Assembly (NCBI RefSeq): GCF_006152065.1 | Contig: NZ_VDFW01000033.1 | Span: forward strand, 1-64,000 | Reading direction: 5' to 3' | Origin: Amycolatopsis alkalitolerans | GTDB lineage: Bacteria; Actinomycetota; Actinomycetes; Mycobacteriales; Pseudonocardiaceae | DNA: 64,000 bases | In this document: piece by piece, positions 17,141-26,685 of the stretch | Numbering within the stretch: the stretch's first letter is position 1 | Layout: every line of letters starts with the position of its first letter | Notes under the pieces: model-generated | Databases searched by the model: none | What the model was told of the DNA's origin: nothing | What the model saw: only the letters and a program-made list of their open reading frames with translations | Made by a program: the position numbers and the translations under genes

Positions 17141-18057
17141 CGTGTACTCCTCGTTGAGTGCCGACTGTCCTGATGAGACTTCGACCGGCCGCTCCGGTCG
17201 AGGACCAGCCAGCCGCCGTGGAAGGCGGAAACCTTGTGGTGCCAGCCGGTGGCGGCGCCGAGCGCGGCGAGTGCGGGCAGGTCGAAGCGGCGCACGTGCC
17301 CGTAGTCCGCGGCCGGCACCTCCTCGAACGGCACGGCCACGATCACGGCCGACCGGGCGAGCCGGGTCGCCTCCGCGAGCACCGCGCAGCCTTGCGCGGG
17401 GTCGAGGTGCTCGAGCAGGTGCACGACGGTCACCGTGTCCACGCACCCGTCCGGCAGCGGTACCCGGGTCGCGTCGCAGACCAGCGTCCGGAGTGGAATT
17501 CCGCGCTCGGCGGCGACCTTCGCCAGCAGGCGCGTCGTGCCGGCCACGAGGTCCGACGCGACGACCGTGGTGCGCGGGCGCTCCGCGAGCATCAGTGGGA
17601 GGAAACCGAAGCAGGATCCCAGATCCAGCACACTGCCGGGAGGCACGAGCCGCAGCACCCGCGCGTACACGGGTGCGATCCCGGCGATCAGCGGGGGTGC
17701 CCCGGACGGTTCGCGGAGGTGCGCGAGGGTGTTCGCGTAGAACGTTCCCCACGCGGCACCCGGGTCGGCCACGGTGCTCCGGACGACGCCGGTGAACACC
17801 CGCTCGAAGACGTCCTGCCCGGCGAGCCAGCCGGGCGCGAACAGTTCGTCGATCAGCAAGCCGGTCAGGCCGTTGTCGAGCTGGTCCGGGCGCAGCCGGT
17901 GACTCACCTCGATCCGCCGTCCCGTCCGGTGCAGCCGGAAATGCTCGGTGCGCACGACCGAGGGCCTGCGGTCCTCTTCGGCGCGCACGACCCGCACGAG
18001 GTCGTCGAGGTACTGGCCGACCGGGTACGGCGCGAGCGGATCGAGCGCGGCGGTCAT
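17137..18057 (-). CDS. mftM: Mycofactocin oligosaccharide methyltransferase
   Basis: 306 residues. A class I SAM-dependent methyltransferase core is visible in the C-terminal half: motif I VLDLGSCFGFLPLML, then VVASDLV and TVVHLLEHLD. The N-terminal domain (about 1-140) is specific to this family. MftM methylates the oligoglucoside chain of the redox cofactor mycofactocin; the M. smegmatis enzyme is encoded between MnoR and MnoS. The neighbours here (two iron alcohol dehydrogenases including mno, MnoSR-like pair) match that setting. Start and stop both overlap neighbours by four bases. No other mycofactocin biosynthesis gene is in the window. Confidence 0.84.
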   Translation of the reverse strand: MTAALDPLAPYPVGQYLDDLVRVVRAEEDRRPSVVRTEHFRLHRTGRRIEVSHRLRPDQLDNGLTGLLIDELFAPGWLAGQDVFERVFTGVVRSTVADPGAAWGTFYANTLAHLREPSGAPPLIAGIAPVYARVLRLVPPGSVLDLGSCFGFLPLMLAERPRTTVVASDLVAGTTRLLAKVAAERGIPLRTLVCDATRVPLPDGCVDTVTVVHLLEHLDPAQGCAVLAEATRLARSAVIVAVPFEEVPAADYGHVRRFDLPALAALGAATGWHHKVSAFHGGWLVLDRSGRSKSHQDSRHSTRSTR

Positions 18058-19549
18058 CGGGCCACCAGGTCGAGCGCGACGCGGTCCAGCCCGGACAGAT
18101 CGCGTACCACCCGCACCTTTCCGCAGTACTCGGCGTAGGACGGCAGATCGCAGGCACCCAGCCCCCACGAGTAGCGCGGTTCCGGGGTCAGCCAGATCGT
18201 TTCCCGCGCGCGGCGGGAGATCTCGGCGAACGCGGTCAGGTTCGGGTCGTTGCCGTTACCGCGGCCGTCGCCCAGCACCAGCACGGTGGTCCGGCGGGTC
18301 ACCGCGGAGGAGTGCTCGGCGAGGAATTCCCCGAACACCGCGCCGTAGTCCGAGTTCGCGTCCACGTCGAGCACGTCGCCGCCGAAGATCAGGCCGAGGG
18401 CCCGCTCCACCGGGTACTCGGCGAACAGTTCGGTGGTCTCGGCGACGGCGTCGACGAAGGCGAACGAGCGCACCTGGGCGAACAGGTTCTGCAGCCCGTG
18501 CACCAGGTGCAGGGTGAACCGCGCGGTCGCGCGTACCGACAGGCTCACGTCGGCGAGCACGACGAGCCGCGGGCGGTCCTCCGCGCGGCGCACGGTGACC
18601 GGGCTGAACGGGATACCGTCGAACCGCATGTTGCGCCGCATCGTCCGGCCCGGATCGACCCGGCCGGCACTCGCGATCCGCCTGCGATGGGTCAGCGCCC
18701 CGCGCAGTGTGGCGGCCAGGCGCCGCAGGGACTCCTCGAGCTCGGCCCGCTCCCCCTCGCCGACGTTGTCCACTTCGGACATCCGGCGCTCGCGTGCCTC
18801 GACGACCTTGTCCTCCAGCGCCAGCAACGCTTCCAGATGGCGTTTCAGCGCGGCCGGCAGGTTCTCCAGTACCCCGGCGAGGCGCCCGCGCAACCGCGCG
18901 GCGTCGTCCTCGTCGCCCTCCTGCTCCAGCCAGCCGAGCAGCGCGTCCTGTTCGGCGATGCTCAACGCGGCGTCGACCTTGGTGCCGGTCTCGGGAGACA
19001 GGCGGCCCGGCACGCCCCCGCCGTGCAACCGGTCGGTGTCCAGCTGCACGCGGTATCCCTCGTCCCCGGTGACCGTGGTGTCCTTGGAAAAGACGATCTC
19101 GTCGGTCAGCGAGGCCAGGTCGAGCTTGTTCGCCTCCTGGTGCAGGTTGTACTGCTGGGCCAGGTCTCCGGAATCGAAGTAGTCGCGGACATCGCTGGGC
19201 TTGCCGTGCTCGTGCCCTTGTTGCGGGGTCTCGCTCGGCTCGTCGGACAGCGTGAAGCTCTCCAGCTCTCCGGTGTCGGACAAGTCGTCATGCGTATGCC
19301 CGTGGCCGTGCCCATGCTCGGCGGGGCCGACGCGCACGAGCGCGAAGAAGGCGTCGAAGATTTCGTCGAACGCGGTGTCGTCACGACGGTCCTTCACGAG
19401 CGCGAGCCGCAGCGCCTCTTTCAGGGCCCGCCGGTCGGCGAGGATGCCCGGCTGCGCGGCGCAACGCGACGCGTCGATCGTCTCGGGCACCGAGATCCGC
19501 ACGTCCCGCAGCCGCAGCAACCGCACGAACCGGTGCAGGCCGGCCTCCA

Positions 19550-19553
<4 letters not shown>
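18054..19553 (-). CDS. VWA-domain protein (CoxE-like) partner of MoxR, with His-rich segment
   Basis: 499 residues from a GTG at 19553; an ATG one codon later is equally possible. The C-terminal VWA domain (about 320-490) carries the MIDAS motif DVSLS and a later GDGRGNG loop. The N-terminal 300 residues are charged and helical. A run HGHGHGHTH at residues 80-88 gives five histidines in nine positions, with acidic residues after it. MoxR/VWA pairs act as chaperones that insert metals or assemble enzymes, as in Cox, Nor and methanol dehydrogenase systems. Sitting directly behind moxR and mno, it probably matures the methanol dehydrogenase. Confidence 0.85.
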
Positions 19554-20587
<1,034 letters not shown>

Positions 20588-20608
20588 GCCCGTCCTCCTT
20601 GGTGGATG

Positions 20609-20639
20609 CCGGGGGCGGGCCGTGGCCGCCCGCCCCCGG
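20609..20639 (-). terminator. Intercistronic hairpin between mno and moxR
   Basis: A perfect 12-bp GC stem with a 7-base loop fills the 57-base space between the mno stop and the moxR start. There is no U-tract. It could act as a partial terminator or as a 3' end stabiliser, giving much mno mRNA and less for the accessory genes. Confidence 0.6.
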
Positions 20640-20644
20640 TAGTC

Positions 20645-21937
20645 TCAGCTGAGCAGATCGTCGAGGTCGCCGTTGAGGCAATGGGCGACGACGGGGCGCA
20701 CAGTCTCGAAGGTGCATTCCTTGGCGTTGCCGGGCGTGCAGGCGTCGCCAAGCACATGCCGCGTGATGCGGTCGATGTCCTCGTCGTCGCCCTTGATCAC
20801 CGCGGCCTGCTCGTAGAACTTGGTCGGGCCCTTGCCCAGCCGGTTCTTCGAATAGCTGTCCTGGTGCACGTCGGTGAACTTCTCCGGGATGCCGACGTCG
20901 CGCAGCAACCTGATCGCGGTGTTCAGGGCGGCGTCGGCGGCCTGCACGTCGGTCATGCCGTGCGTGTCCACCCCCATCGCTTGCGCGATGTCGGCGAAGC
21001 GCTTGTACGCCACCGGCATGTTGAACGCCCACACGCGCGGCAGGGCGACGGCGTTGTTGAGGCCGTGGTGGGTGTCGTAGAAGGCGCTGACCGCGTGCGA
21101 GATCGAGTGGATGATGCCGAGCCCGCCGGAGTTGAACGCCTGCGCGGCGATGTACTGCGCGTACATCATGCCCTCACGGCCGGACAGTTCGGTGGGGTTC
21201 CAGGTGGCCTGGCGCAGGTTTTCCGCCGTGAGCTTGATCGCCCGCAATGCGTTGCCGAGCGAGGGTTCGAAGTTCAGCCGCGAGACGTAGGGCTCGGAGG
21301 CGTGCGCCAGGACGTCGAAACCGCATTGCGCGGTGTAGTCGACCGGGCAGTCGTAGTAGAGGACCGGGTCGTCGATCGCCAGCGTGGTCACCGAAGCGTC
21401 GTCGAAGGCCACGTACTTGTGCGGGTTGTCAGGGTCCGTGGTCGTGTCGGTGATGACGTAGGCCCACGAGGTCTCCGAACCGGTGCCCGCCGTGGTGGAA
21501 ACCGCGATATGCGGCGGATTCCTCGGGTTCTCGGACTTGTTGAACCCCTCGAAGTCGTTGACGTTGCGGCCGTCGTGCGCGACCGAGATCCGCGCGCCCT
21601 TGCAGGCGTCGTGCGAGGAGCCGCCGCCGATGGAGACGAAGCTGTCGCACTTGTTCTCCTGGTACAGCGCGACGGCGTCCATCACGTTGTAGTCCTTGGG
21701 GTTGGACTCCACCTTGTCGTAGAGCATGACCTCGAGCCCGTGGTACTTCATCGACTCGGTGATCTTGTGGACGATGCCGGAACCCCGCAGCCCGCTCGTC
21801 ATCACGAGGGTCTTCTTGAAGCCCAGTTTGAGCGCTTCCGGACCGATCATCTCGTGCGCTCCCGGGCCGAGCAAGGCGCGCGGGAACGGGTGGAACTCCT
21901 TGATGGGAAACGGCTTCAGTAGCTCATCGACCTGCAT
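20645..21937 (-). CDS. mno: NDMA-dependent methanol/primary alcohol dehydrogenase (mycofactocin-linked)
   Basis: 430 residues of the group III metal alcohol dehydrogenases, closest in pattern to Mno/Mdo of Amycolatopsis and Mycobacterium (KPFPIKEFHPFPRALLGPGA near the N-terminus). NAD-binding GGGSSHDACKG and TTAGTGSETSW and metal ligands in CGFDVLAHASEPY, HSISHAV and THHGLNNAVALP are present. These enzymes form decamers with tightly bound NAD(P), which is recycled through mycofactocin or, in assays, NDMA. It is the first gene of the operon mno-moxR-VWA-mftM-satP. Expression is probably under the MnoSR-like pair. Confidence 0.92.
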   Translation of the reverse strand: MQVDELLKPFPIKEFHPFPRALLGPGAHEMIGPEALKLGFKKTLVMTSGLRGSGIVHKITESMKYHGLEVMLYDKVESNPKDYNVMDAVALYQENKCDSFVSIGGGSSHDACKGARISVAHDGRNVNDFEGFNKSENPRNPPHIAVSTTAGTGSETSWAYVITDTTTDPDNPHKYVAFDDASVTTLAIDDPVLYYDCPVDYTAQCGFDVLAHASEPYVSRLNFEPSLGNALRAIKLTAENLRQATWNPTELSGREGMMYAQYIAAQAFNSGGLGIIHSISHAVSAFYDTHHGLNNAVALPRVWAFNMPVAYKRFADIAQAMGVDTHGMTDVQAADAALNTAIRLLRDVGIPEKFTDVHQDSYSKNRLGKGPTKFYEQAAVIKGDDEDIDRITRHVLGDACTPGNAKECTFETVRPVVAHCLNGDLDDLLS

Positions 21938-21988
21938 GACGCACTTGACCTTCCTGCGCGAGAAGCGACTGTGGTGACGCGCACACCG

Positions 21989-22151
21989 ACGCTAGCCCGG
22001 CCGCTTCGGCTGCGGGAACGCCCCGCACGCCATCCCCCTCCGCCGGACACGCAAGTCCGCACACCCGGCGGGGCCGCCACCTACCCGTTCGGCCAGGCCC
22101 CACCCACCCCCACGACGAGATCTACGTTCGAGACGGCGAGTTCGACGTTCG
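21989..22151 (-). promoter_or_regulatory. mno upstream region: -10-like element and 21-bp-spaced direct repeat
   Basis: On the minus strand TAGCGT (21994-21989) is a possible -10, 52 bases before the mno ATG. Further upstream, ACGTTCG occurs at 22124-22130 and 22145-22151. The copies are exactly 21 bases apart, two helical turns on the same face, as expected for a dimeric activator such as the LuxR-type regulator encoded nearby. The distance from the promoter (about 130 bases) is long, so this is tentative. The 296-base spacer shows no other gene. Confidence 0.3.
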
Positions 22152-22191
22152 CGTTCTCAGGAGAACCCATCACGGCCCGGTTCACCGCGCT

Positions 22192-22228
22192 TTCGGGGCG
22201 GGGCAACAACATGGCCCTCCGCCCCGAA
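22192..22228 (-). terminator. Hairpin downstream of the PIG-L gene
   Basis: Perfect 10-bp arms TTCGGGGCGG/CCGCCCCGAA, with an inner GGC/GCC pairing, lie directly after the PIG-L stop at 22234. There is no T-run. It probably ends the glycosyltransferase/PIG-L transcript and insulates mno. Confidence 0.6.
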
Positions 22229-22233
22229 GGGAG

Positions 22234-22875
22234 TCACAGCGAGAGGCTGAGCTTCTCGACGTGGAAGGCCTCGGCGTAGCGGGTGTGCTGCTGCACACCG
22301 CGAAGCCGGGCGAGGCCGAGGAAGGCGTCCTCGTCGTACCAGTCCTTGCCGTGCTGCGACGGGTAGTGCTTGGCGAGAAGCTCCGCCTTGCGCCGCGCCG
22401 TTTCCTCGCTCAGCGGCTGGTACACCGAGGGCTGGGTCAGGTCGCCGTCCCATTTCAGGATCTCGTAGCCGAGCACGAGATGATCGCGGAACACCTGCGG
22501 CACGATCTCGGCGACCATCCGGTGGTCCTGGTGCCGGTCGTCGCGATGCGGGGCGAACACGAGATCCGGGTCGATCCGCCCGCGCAGGGCGGCCATGGCT
22601 TCCTTCACCGCGAGCCACTGCGCGGGCATCCGGCCGTCGGGGAAGTCCAGGACGGTCACCTCGGGCTGGGCCGGGGCGCAGAAGTCCGCGAGCGCGGCGC
22701 GTTCCTCGTCCTCGCGGACGGTGCCCCCGCCGCCGAGCACGAGCGCGTGGACCGTCAGATCGGCGCGGCCCGCGCACAGGGTGAGCAGGCTGCCGCCCGC
22801 ACCGATGGCCAGGTCGTCACAATGCGCGGCGATCAGCGCCACCTGCCGGATTTCCGGGATTCGCAAGGAAAGCAC
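22234..22875 (-). CDS. PIG-L-family N-deacetylase
   Basis: 213 residues. The zinc site is visible: AHCDD (17-21) and HQDH (about 114-117), the family's A-H-x-D-D and H-x-x-H. Enzymes of this family deacetylate N-acetylglucosamine derivatives, for example in mycothiol biosynthesis (MshB), antibiotic maturation and polysaccharide modification. It lacks the length of MshB. It starts nine bases after the sugar-phosphate transferase gene, so a role in trimming an acetylamino-sugar of an exopolysaccharide is the best guess. Confidence 0.86.
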   Translation of the reverse strand: MLSLRIPEIRQVALIAAHCDDLAIGAGGSLLTLCAGRADLTVHALVLGGGGTVREDEERAALADFCAPAQPEVTVLDFPDGRMPAQWLAVKEAMAALRGRIDPDLVFAPHRDDRHQDHRMVAEIVPQVFRDHLVLGYEILKWDGDLTQPSVYQPLSEETARRKAELLAKHYPSQHGKDWYDEDAFLGLARLRGVQQHTRYAEAFHVEKLSLSL

Positions 22876-22884
22876 GATGCGAGA

Positions 22885-24360
22885 CTAGTAGGCGCCCTTG
22901 CCGCTCAACACGGCACGCGCGGTCTTCCACAGGATCACCATGTCCAGCGCCAGGGACCAGTCCTCGACGTAGCGCAGGTCGAGGCGGACACTCTGGTCCC
23001 AGCTCAGGTCGCTGCGCCCGCTGACCTGCCACAACCCGGTCAGCCCCGGCTTGACCAGCAGGCGGCGCCGCGCCGCGCGATGGTAGCTCTCGGTCTCCTC
23101 GGGTAGCGGCGGCCGCGGCCCGACGAGCGACATCGTGCCGCCGAGGACGTTGAACAGCTGTGGCAACTCGTCGAGCGAGTACCGGCGCAGCACCGCTCCC
23201 ACTCTCGTGACCCGCGGGTCGCGGCGCATCTTGAACAGCGGACCGGAGCCCTCGTTCGCGTCCAGGAGATCGTTGCGCAGGTGATCGGCGTTCACCACCA
23301 TGGTGCGGAACTTGATCATCATGAACGTGTCGCCGTCGCGGCCGACGCGGCGCTGGCGGTAGAACACCGGACCGCGGTCGTTCAGCTTGATCAGCACGGC
23401 GATCACGAGCAGCACCGGGGAGATCACGAGCAGGCCGAGCCCGGCCGTCGTCCGGTCGAAGACCTCCTTGATGATCCTGCGCCCGCCGGTGAACGCGGGC
23501 GCGCTCACCCGCAGCAACGGCGTGCCCAGGACCCCGGAGACGTTCAGGCGCGGCCCCCCGATCTCCATCAGCACCGGCGCCACGACGAGTTCCGCGCCGG
23601 TGCCTTCCAGGTCCCACGCCAGCTGTTGCAGTCGCGCCGGGGTCCAGTACGGATCGGAGGTGACGGCCACGACCCGGTACCCGCCGCGGCGCACCTGCTC
23701 GGCGACCTCGTCGAGGCGGCCCGCGACCGCGATCCCGCCGACCTCACCGGTGCCGCTGTCCGTGCATACCGCTTCGACCCGCCAGCCCACATGCGAATCC
23801 GCACGGGTGCGCTCGATCAGATCGCGCACCGTGCCGGGCGCGCCCGCCGCCATCACCGGCAACATGCAGGTCCCGCTCTTGTTCCGGGCGTGGTGCAGGA
23901 TCTTGCGCAGCACATACCGTTGCGGTAGGGCGATCAGCCCGACCAGCGGCACCGCGAGGAACACCCACGGCTGCACGTCGAGCGCCCCGAACAGCAGCCC
24001 GGCGAGCGCCACGACGACCGCGGCGATGATCAGGGCCCGCCCCAGCCTGCGGTACTCCTCCGCGCCCTCGCCGAACACGTGCTGGCTCCACGCGCGGTTG
24101 AGCGGCAAGGAAAACAGGATCGCGGCGGCCGTCCCGGAGGCGTGCAGGAAATACGGGCGCCCGGTGATCTCGAGGATCGCCAGCGCCATCGTCGCGATCA
24201 CGAGGATCGTCGCGAACGCGTCGCAGCCGATCACCCACGTCCGGTACCGGCCCTCCCACGAAGTCGAGGACGCCCGCGGCGGGGTCTGCACGACGCGCCG
24301 CCGGGTCCGGCGGGTGCCGACCCCGGTGATCGCGTCGGCACCAGGCACCATCTCTTCCAT
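22885..24360 (-). CDS. Polyprenyl glycosylphosphotransferase (exopolysaccharide initiating enzyme)
   Basis: 491 residues from the ATG at 24360, which has a GGAGG site four bases upstream; in-frame starts up to 24408 add unconserved residues. The N-terminal half has four to five transmembrane helices and a CoA-binding-like domain (about 165-290). The C-terminal bacterial sugar transferase domain starts with KEVFDRTTAGLGLLVISPVL and contains KFRTMV, SLDELPQLFNVL and SLVGPRP. It transfers a sugar-1-phosphate from a UDP-sugar to undecaprenyl phosphate at the membrane. Only the PIG-L gene follows; no wzx/wzy genes are nearby. Confidence 0.9.
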   Translation of the reverse strand: MEEMVPGADAITGVGTRRTRRRVVQTPPRASSTSWEGRYRTWVIGCDAFATILVIATMALAILEITGRPYFLHASGTAAAILFSLPLNRAWSQHVFGEGAEEYRRLGRALIIAAVVVALAGLLFGALDVQPWVFLAVPLVGLIALPQRYVLRKILHHARNKSGTCMLPVMAAGAPGTVRDLIERTRADSHVGWRVEAVCTDSGTGEVGGIAVAGRLDEVAEQVRRGGYRVVAVTSDPYWTPARLQQLAWDLEGTGAELVVAPVLMEIGGPRLNVSGVLGTPLLRVSAPAFTGGRRIIKEVFDRTTAGLGLLVISPVLLVIAVLIKLNDRGPVFYRQRRVGRDGDTFMMIKFRTMVVNADHLRNDLLDANEGSGPLFKMRRDPRVTRVGAVLRRYSLDELPQLFNVLGGTMSLVGPRPPLPEETESYHRAARRRLLVKPGLTGLWQVSGRSDLSWDQSVRLDLRYVEDWSLALDMVILWKTARAVLSGKGAY

Positions 24361-24833
24361 CCGGCCTCCGCCCATCGGCTGGCGTGGGGACCGGCGCGCC
24401 CCGCACACGCCGCATGGTTACTGCAAGTAATCGCAAACTCGGAAGGAGTTACACCCGTTCGTGCTATATCTGCCCGGAAATCGGTCATCTCCGATCAGTC
24501 GTTACAGACCGGTTCACCGGTACCAGGCGGCAAAGAATCACGCAATGTAGCCGGTAACTTCTCCACCATTTCACGGGTGTACCAACTGATGAAATATTCG
24601 TTCCAGACTCGCTCGGATGGAGGATTGTGCCCGGCGCCCCCGCCCAGCACGATGAGAGGCGTCGGCGATCGCCATCGCGCCGTCAGCCGGCCGGCCGCGA
24701 GTGCCGCACGGGCCATTGACTACCGCGGTCGGCCGCCGGAGCCCCGGCGCGAGATCCGCCCTCAACGCGCCGGGGTTCCACGCCGCGAAAACCCCAGGGC
24801 GCGCAGCTCCGCCCGTGCGCGAGCATGCTTGCC
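24361..24833. other. 473-base intergenic region with a low-GC core
   Basis: No gene is supported here. The middle (about 24420-24620) is clearly poorer in GC than the surroundings. It holds small repeats: ATCGG/CCGAT (24480-24495, inverted, six-base gap) and two ACCGGT palindromes at 24508-24513 and 24516-24521. These probably belong to the promoter of the glycosylphosphotransferase gene. Open frames on the minus strand (up to 73 codons, ending at 24495) lack the third-position GC bias of real genes here. Confidence 0.5.
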
Positions 24834-25664
24834 ATGACGACGGTCGAAGGCGAGCTGAGCTACCTCTCCCCCGAGTCCACGACGCTGCGCCGCTTCACCG
24901 CGCCGGGCCGCAGCGTCAACACCGGGACGTACCGCACCTACCTGATGCCGATCCAGGACGGCCGCCCGGTCCGCGACCGGTTCACCCTCGACCGCAACGG
25001 GTTCGCGCTCGTCGGTCACCGCAGTGCGGTCCGGGATTTCACCGACCCGGACGAGGTGGACCGCGCCTACCCGGGCGAGGTCGCCGGGTTCATCAAGTCC
25101 TACACCGGCGCCGACCGGGTGGCGACGCTGAGCTGGCGCCTGCGCCGCACGGCCGCCCCGGCCGAACACGCCTCGCAGCCGCAGGCCGCCCTGGTCCACG
25201 ACGACTACTCCGACACCGGAGCCCGCGAGACAGCCTCCGCCGCGTACGCGACGCATTTCCCGGACGGGCCGGGCTACCGGCGGGCGCTGTTCACCAGCCT
25301 GTGGCGCGTGTTCAGCCCGCCACCGCAGGATTGGCCGCTGGCCATCTGCGACTACACGAGCGTCGGGCCCGACGAGGGGCTGGACAACCGCCTGTATCTG
25401 GTGGACACGATCCCGGACGATCGCTACGCCGAGATGCCCGCGACAACCCCAGGGACGAGCGGTTCGGAGTTCCACCACAACCCCGGGCACCGGTGGTGGT
25501 ATTTCCCCGGCATGACCCGCGACGAGATCCTCTTTTTCAAGCTCAACGACAGCGATCACACGGTGGCCTGGCGGGTCCCGCACACCGCCTTCCGCGACCC
25601 GACCGTGCAGACGAGCACGCCACGGCACAGCATCGAGTTCCGCACCGTCGCCTACTTCGAGTAG
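24834..25664 (+). CDS. CmcJ/NvfI-like oxidoreductase-family protein
   Basis: 276 residues from the ATG at 24834 (an ATG at 24825 is three codons earlier). The C-terminal part has the family pattern EFHHNPGHRWWYFPGM, DEILFFKLND and an Asp/His/Arg set typical of proteins related to the cephamycin 7-alpha-methoxylation protein CmcJ and fungal GA4-desaturase/NvfI enzymes. Some relatives are Fe(II)/2-oxoglutarate enzymes with a jelly-roll fold; actinobacterial members are largely unstudied. No ribosome site is evident, so the mRNA may be leaderless. Neighbours give no pathway. Confidence 0.72.
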   Translation: MTTVEGELSYLSPESTTLRRFTAPGRSVNTGTYRTYLMPIQDGRPVRDRFTLDRNGFALVGHRSAVRDFTDPDEVDRAYPGEVAGFIKSYTGADRVATLSWRLRRTAAPAEHASQPQAALVHDDYSDTGARETASAAYATHFPDGPGYRRALFTSLWRVFSPPPQDWPLAICDYTSVGPDEGLDNRLYLVDTIPDDRYAEMPATTPGTSGSEFHHNPGHRWWYFPGMTRDEILFFKLNDSDHTVAWRVPHTAFRDPTVQTSTPRHSIEFRTVAYFE

Positions 25665-25778
25665 CTACGCGACCTCCGGATCCGCGCCACGTCCACCGGC
25701 ACGATGCCCGCCGCGCCCGGCAGCCCATCGGCCAGATAGTCCCGCAGCACCGAGAGCACGCGCCCACGCGAAAGAGGT
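25665..25778 (-). pseudogene. Possible short gene remnant
   Basis: On the minus strand a frame with normal codon bias ends in LRDYLADGLPGAAG followed by a short basic tail and TAG overlapping the end of the CmcJ-like gene. It has no start of its own and runs into the flavokinase 3' end in another frame. It may be a decayed C-terminus or the product of a frameshift. Not recognised. Confidence 0.25.
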
Positions 25779-26195
25779 CTACGCGGACCGGAAGTACTCG
25801 CGCCCGCGCGACTCGTCCTGCTTCATCTGCATGATCAGTTCGTCGACCGAGCCGAACTTCACCTGCGGCCGGATGAACAGCTCGACCGCGATCTCGGCGA
25901 CACAACCGTAGATGTCCTCGTCGAAGTCGAGAAGGTAGGCCTCGATCGTGCGGGTGGTGGCGCCGAACGTCACGTTCGAGCCGACCGACACGAGCGCGGG
26001 CAGGGGTTCGGGGAACTCGCGCGGGTCGTCCGGGCCCGAGGAAGCCAGAATGCGGACGTGCCCCGCATACACGCCGTCGGACGGGATCGGGGCCGCCGGA
26101 TCGAAGTCGACGTTCGCCGTCGGGTAGCCGAGCTCCTTGCCCCTGCCCTCCCCGTGCACCACCGGGCCGGTCGCCGTACCGAGCACATCCACCAT
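25779..26195 (-). CDS. Stand-alone riboflavin kinase domain protein
   Basis: 138 residues that cover only the flavokinase domain normally found at the C-terminus of bifunctional RibF. The motif GKELGYPTANVDF (19-31) binds ATP/Mg, and further conserved parts are DGVYAGHV and EAYLLDFDEDIYG. The FAD synthetase (nucleotidyl transferase) half is absent. It could make FMN from riboflavin, or act on another flavin or a modified substrate. It appears monocistronic, and the usual neighbours truB/rpsO are absent, so it is probably an extra copy. Confidence 0.82.
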   Translation of the reverse strand: MVDVLGTATGPVVHGEGRGKELGYPTANVDFDPAAPIPSDGVYAGHVRILASSGPDDPREFPEPLPALVSVGSNVTFGATTRTIEAYLLDFDEDIYGCVAEIAVELFIRPQVKFGSVDELIMQMKQDESRGREYFRSA

Positions 26196-26299
26196 TCGCC
26201 TGCCGTTTCGCTCGTGCCTGCGTTCGCCACCAGCCTATCCAGCGCGGGCCCCACACACGGGAACGGCCGCCGACCGTCCACTTGGGACAGTGAGCACAG

Positions 26300-26647
26300 T
26301 CAGCGCCGGCCGCGGGCCTTGGCCGGCAGCGAGCGCGCGAAGGACACCCCGCGGGCGACCCACCGTTCGAGCTCGTCCGGGGAGCGCACGGCTTCCGTGT
26401 CCACCCGCAGCCAGCCGCGCATCTCGCGGCTCCCCATCGTCATCGGGTGCACCCGCACGTCGTCGATCAGCGCCTCGCACTCCTCGCGGGGCATGCGCAC
26501 CATCAGACCGCCCTCCCCGCTGGCGACCACCGCCATGTTCCCGCCCACGAGGAACGCCAGCCCGCCGAACATCGCCTGCTCGCGAAACCCGTCCTCGGGC
26601 GCGACCAGCGCCCGGATCCGGTCCGCCAGCTCACGGTCGTATGCCAT
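26300..26647 (-). CDS. TfoX N-terminal-domain protein
   Basis: 115 residues. The family pattern is AMFGGLAFLVGGNMAVV (about 25-41), then GLMVRMPREECEAL. TfoX/Sxy N-terminal domains are named for competence regulators in Gammaproteobacteria, but short actinobacterial forms have no known role. It is divergent from the RHH regulator gene and shares a 38-base intergenic region containing a perfect palindrome. Confidence 0.82.
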   Translation of the reverse strand: MAYDRELADRIRALVAPEDGFREQAMFGGLAFLVGGNMAVVASGEGGLMVRMPREECEALIDDVRVHPMTMGSREMRGWLRVDTEAVRSPDELERWVARGVSFARSLPAKARGRR

Positions 26648-26664
26648 ACCGCATTATCAACCTT

Positions 26665-26676
26665 CTAGTATACTAG
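26665..26676. promoter_or_regulatory. Perfect 12-bp palindrome between divergent genes, overlapping a -10
   Basis: CTAGTATACTAG is fully symmetric. It contains TATACT (26669-26674), a good -10 placed 11 bases before the ATG of the RHH gene, so transcription is probably leaderless. An overlapping AGTAT/ATACT inverted repeat extends it to 26682. This is a likely operator for the ribbon-helix-helix protein itself. Confidence 0.6.
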
Positions 26677-26685
26677 CATACTCGC

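Noticed and set aside
24495..24716. Minus-strand frame of 73 codons in the low-GC spacer (contains WNEYFISWY)
   Set aside because: Third codon positions lack the GC bias of all real genes here and there is no ribosome site; kept only as part of the intergenic note.
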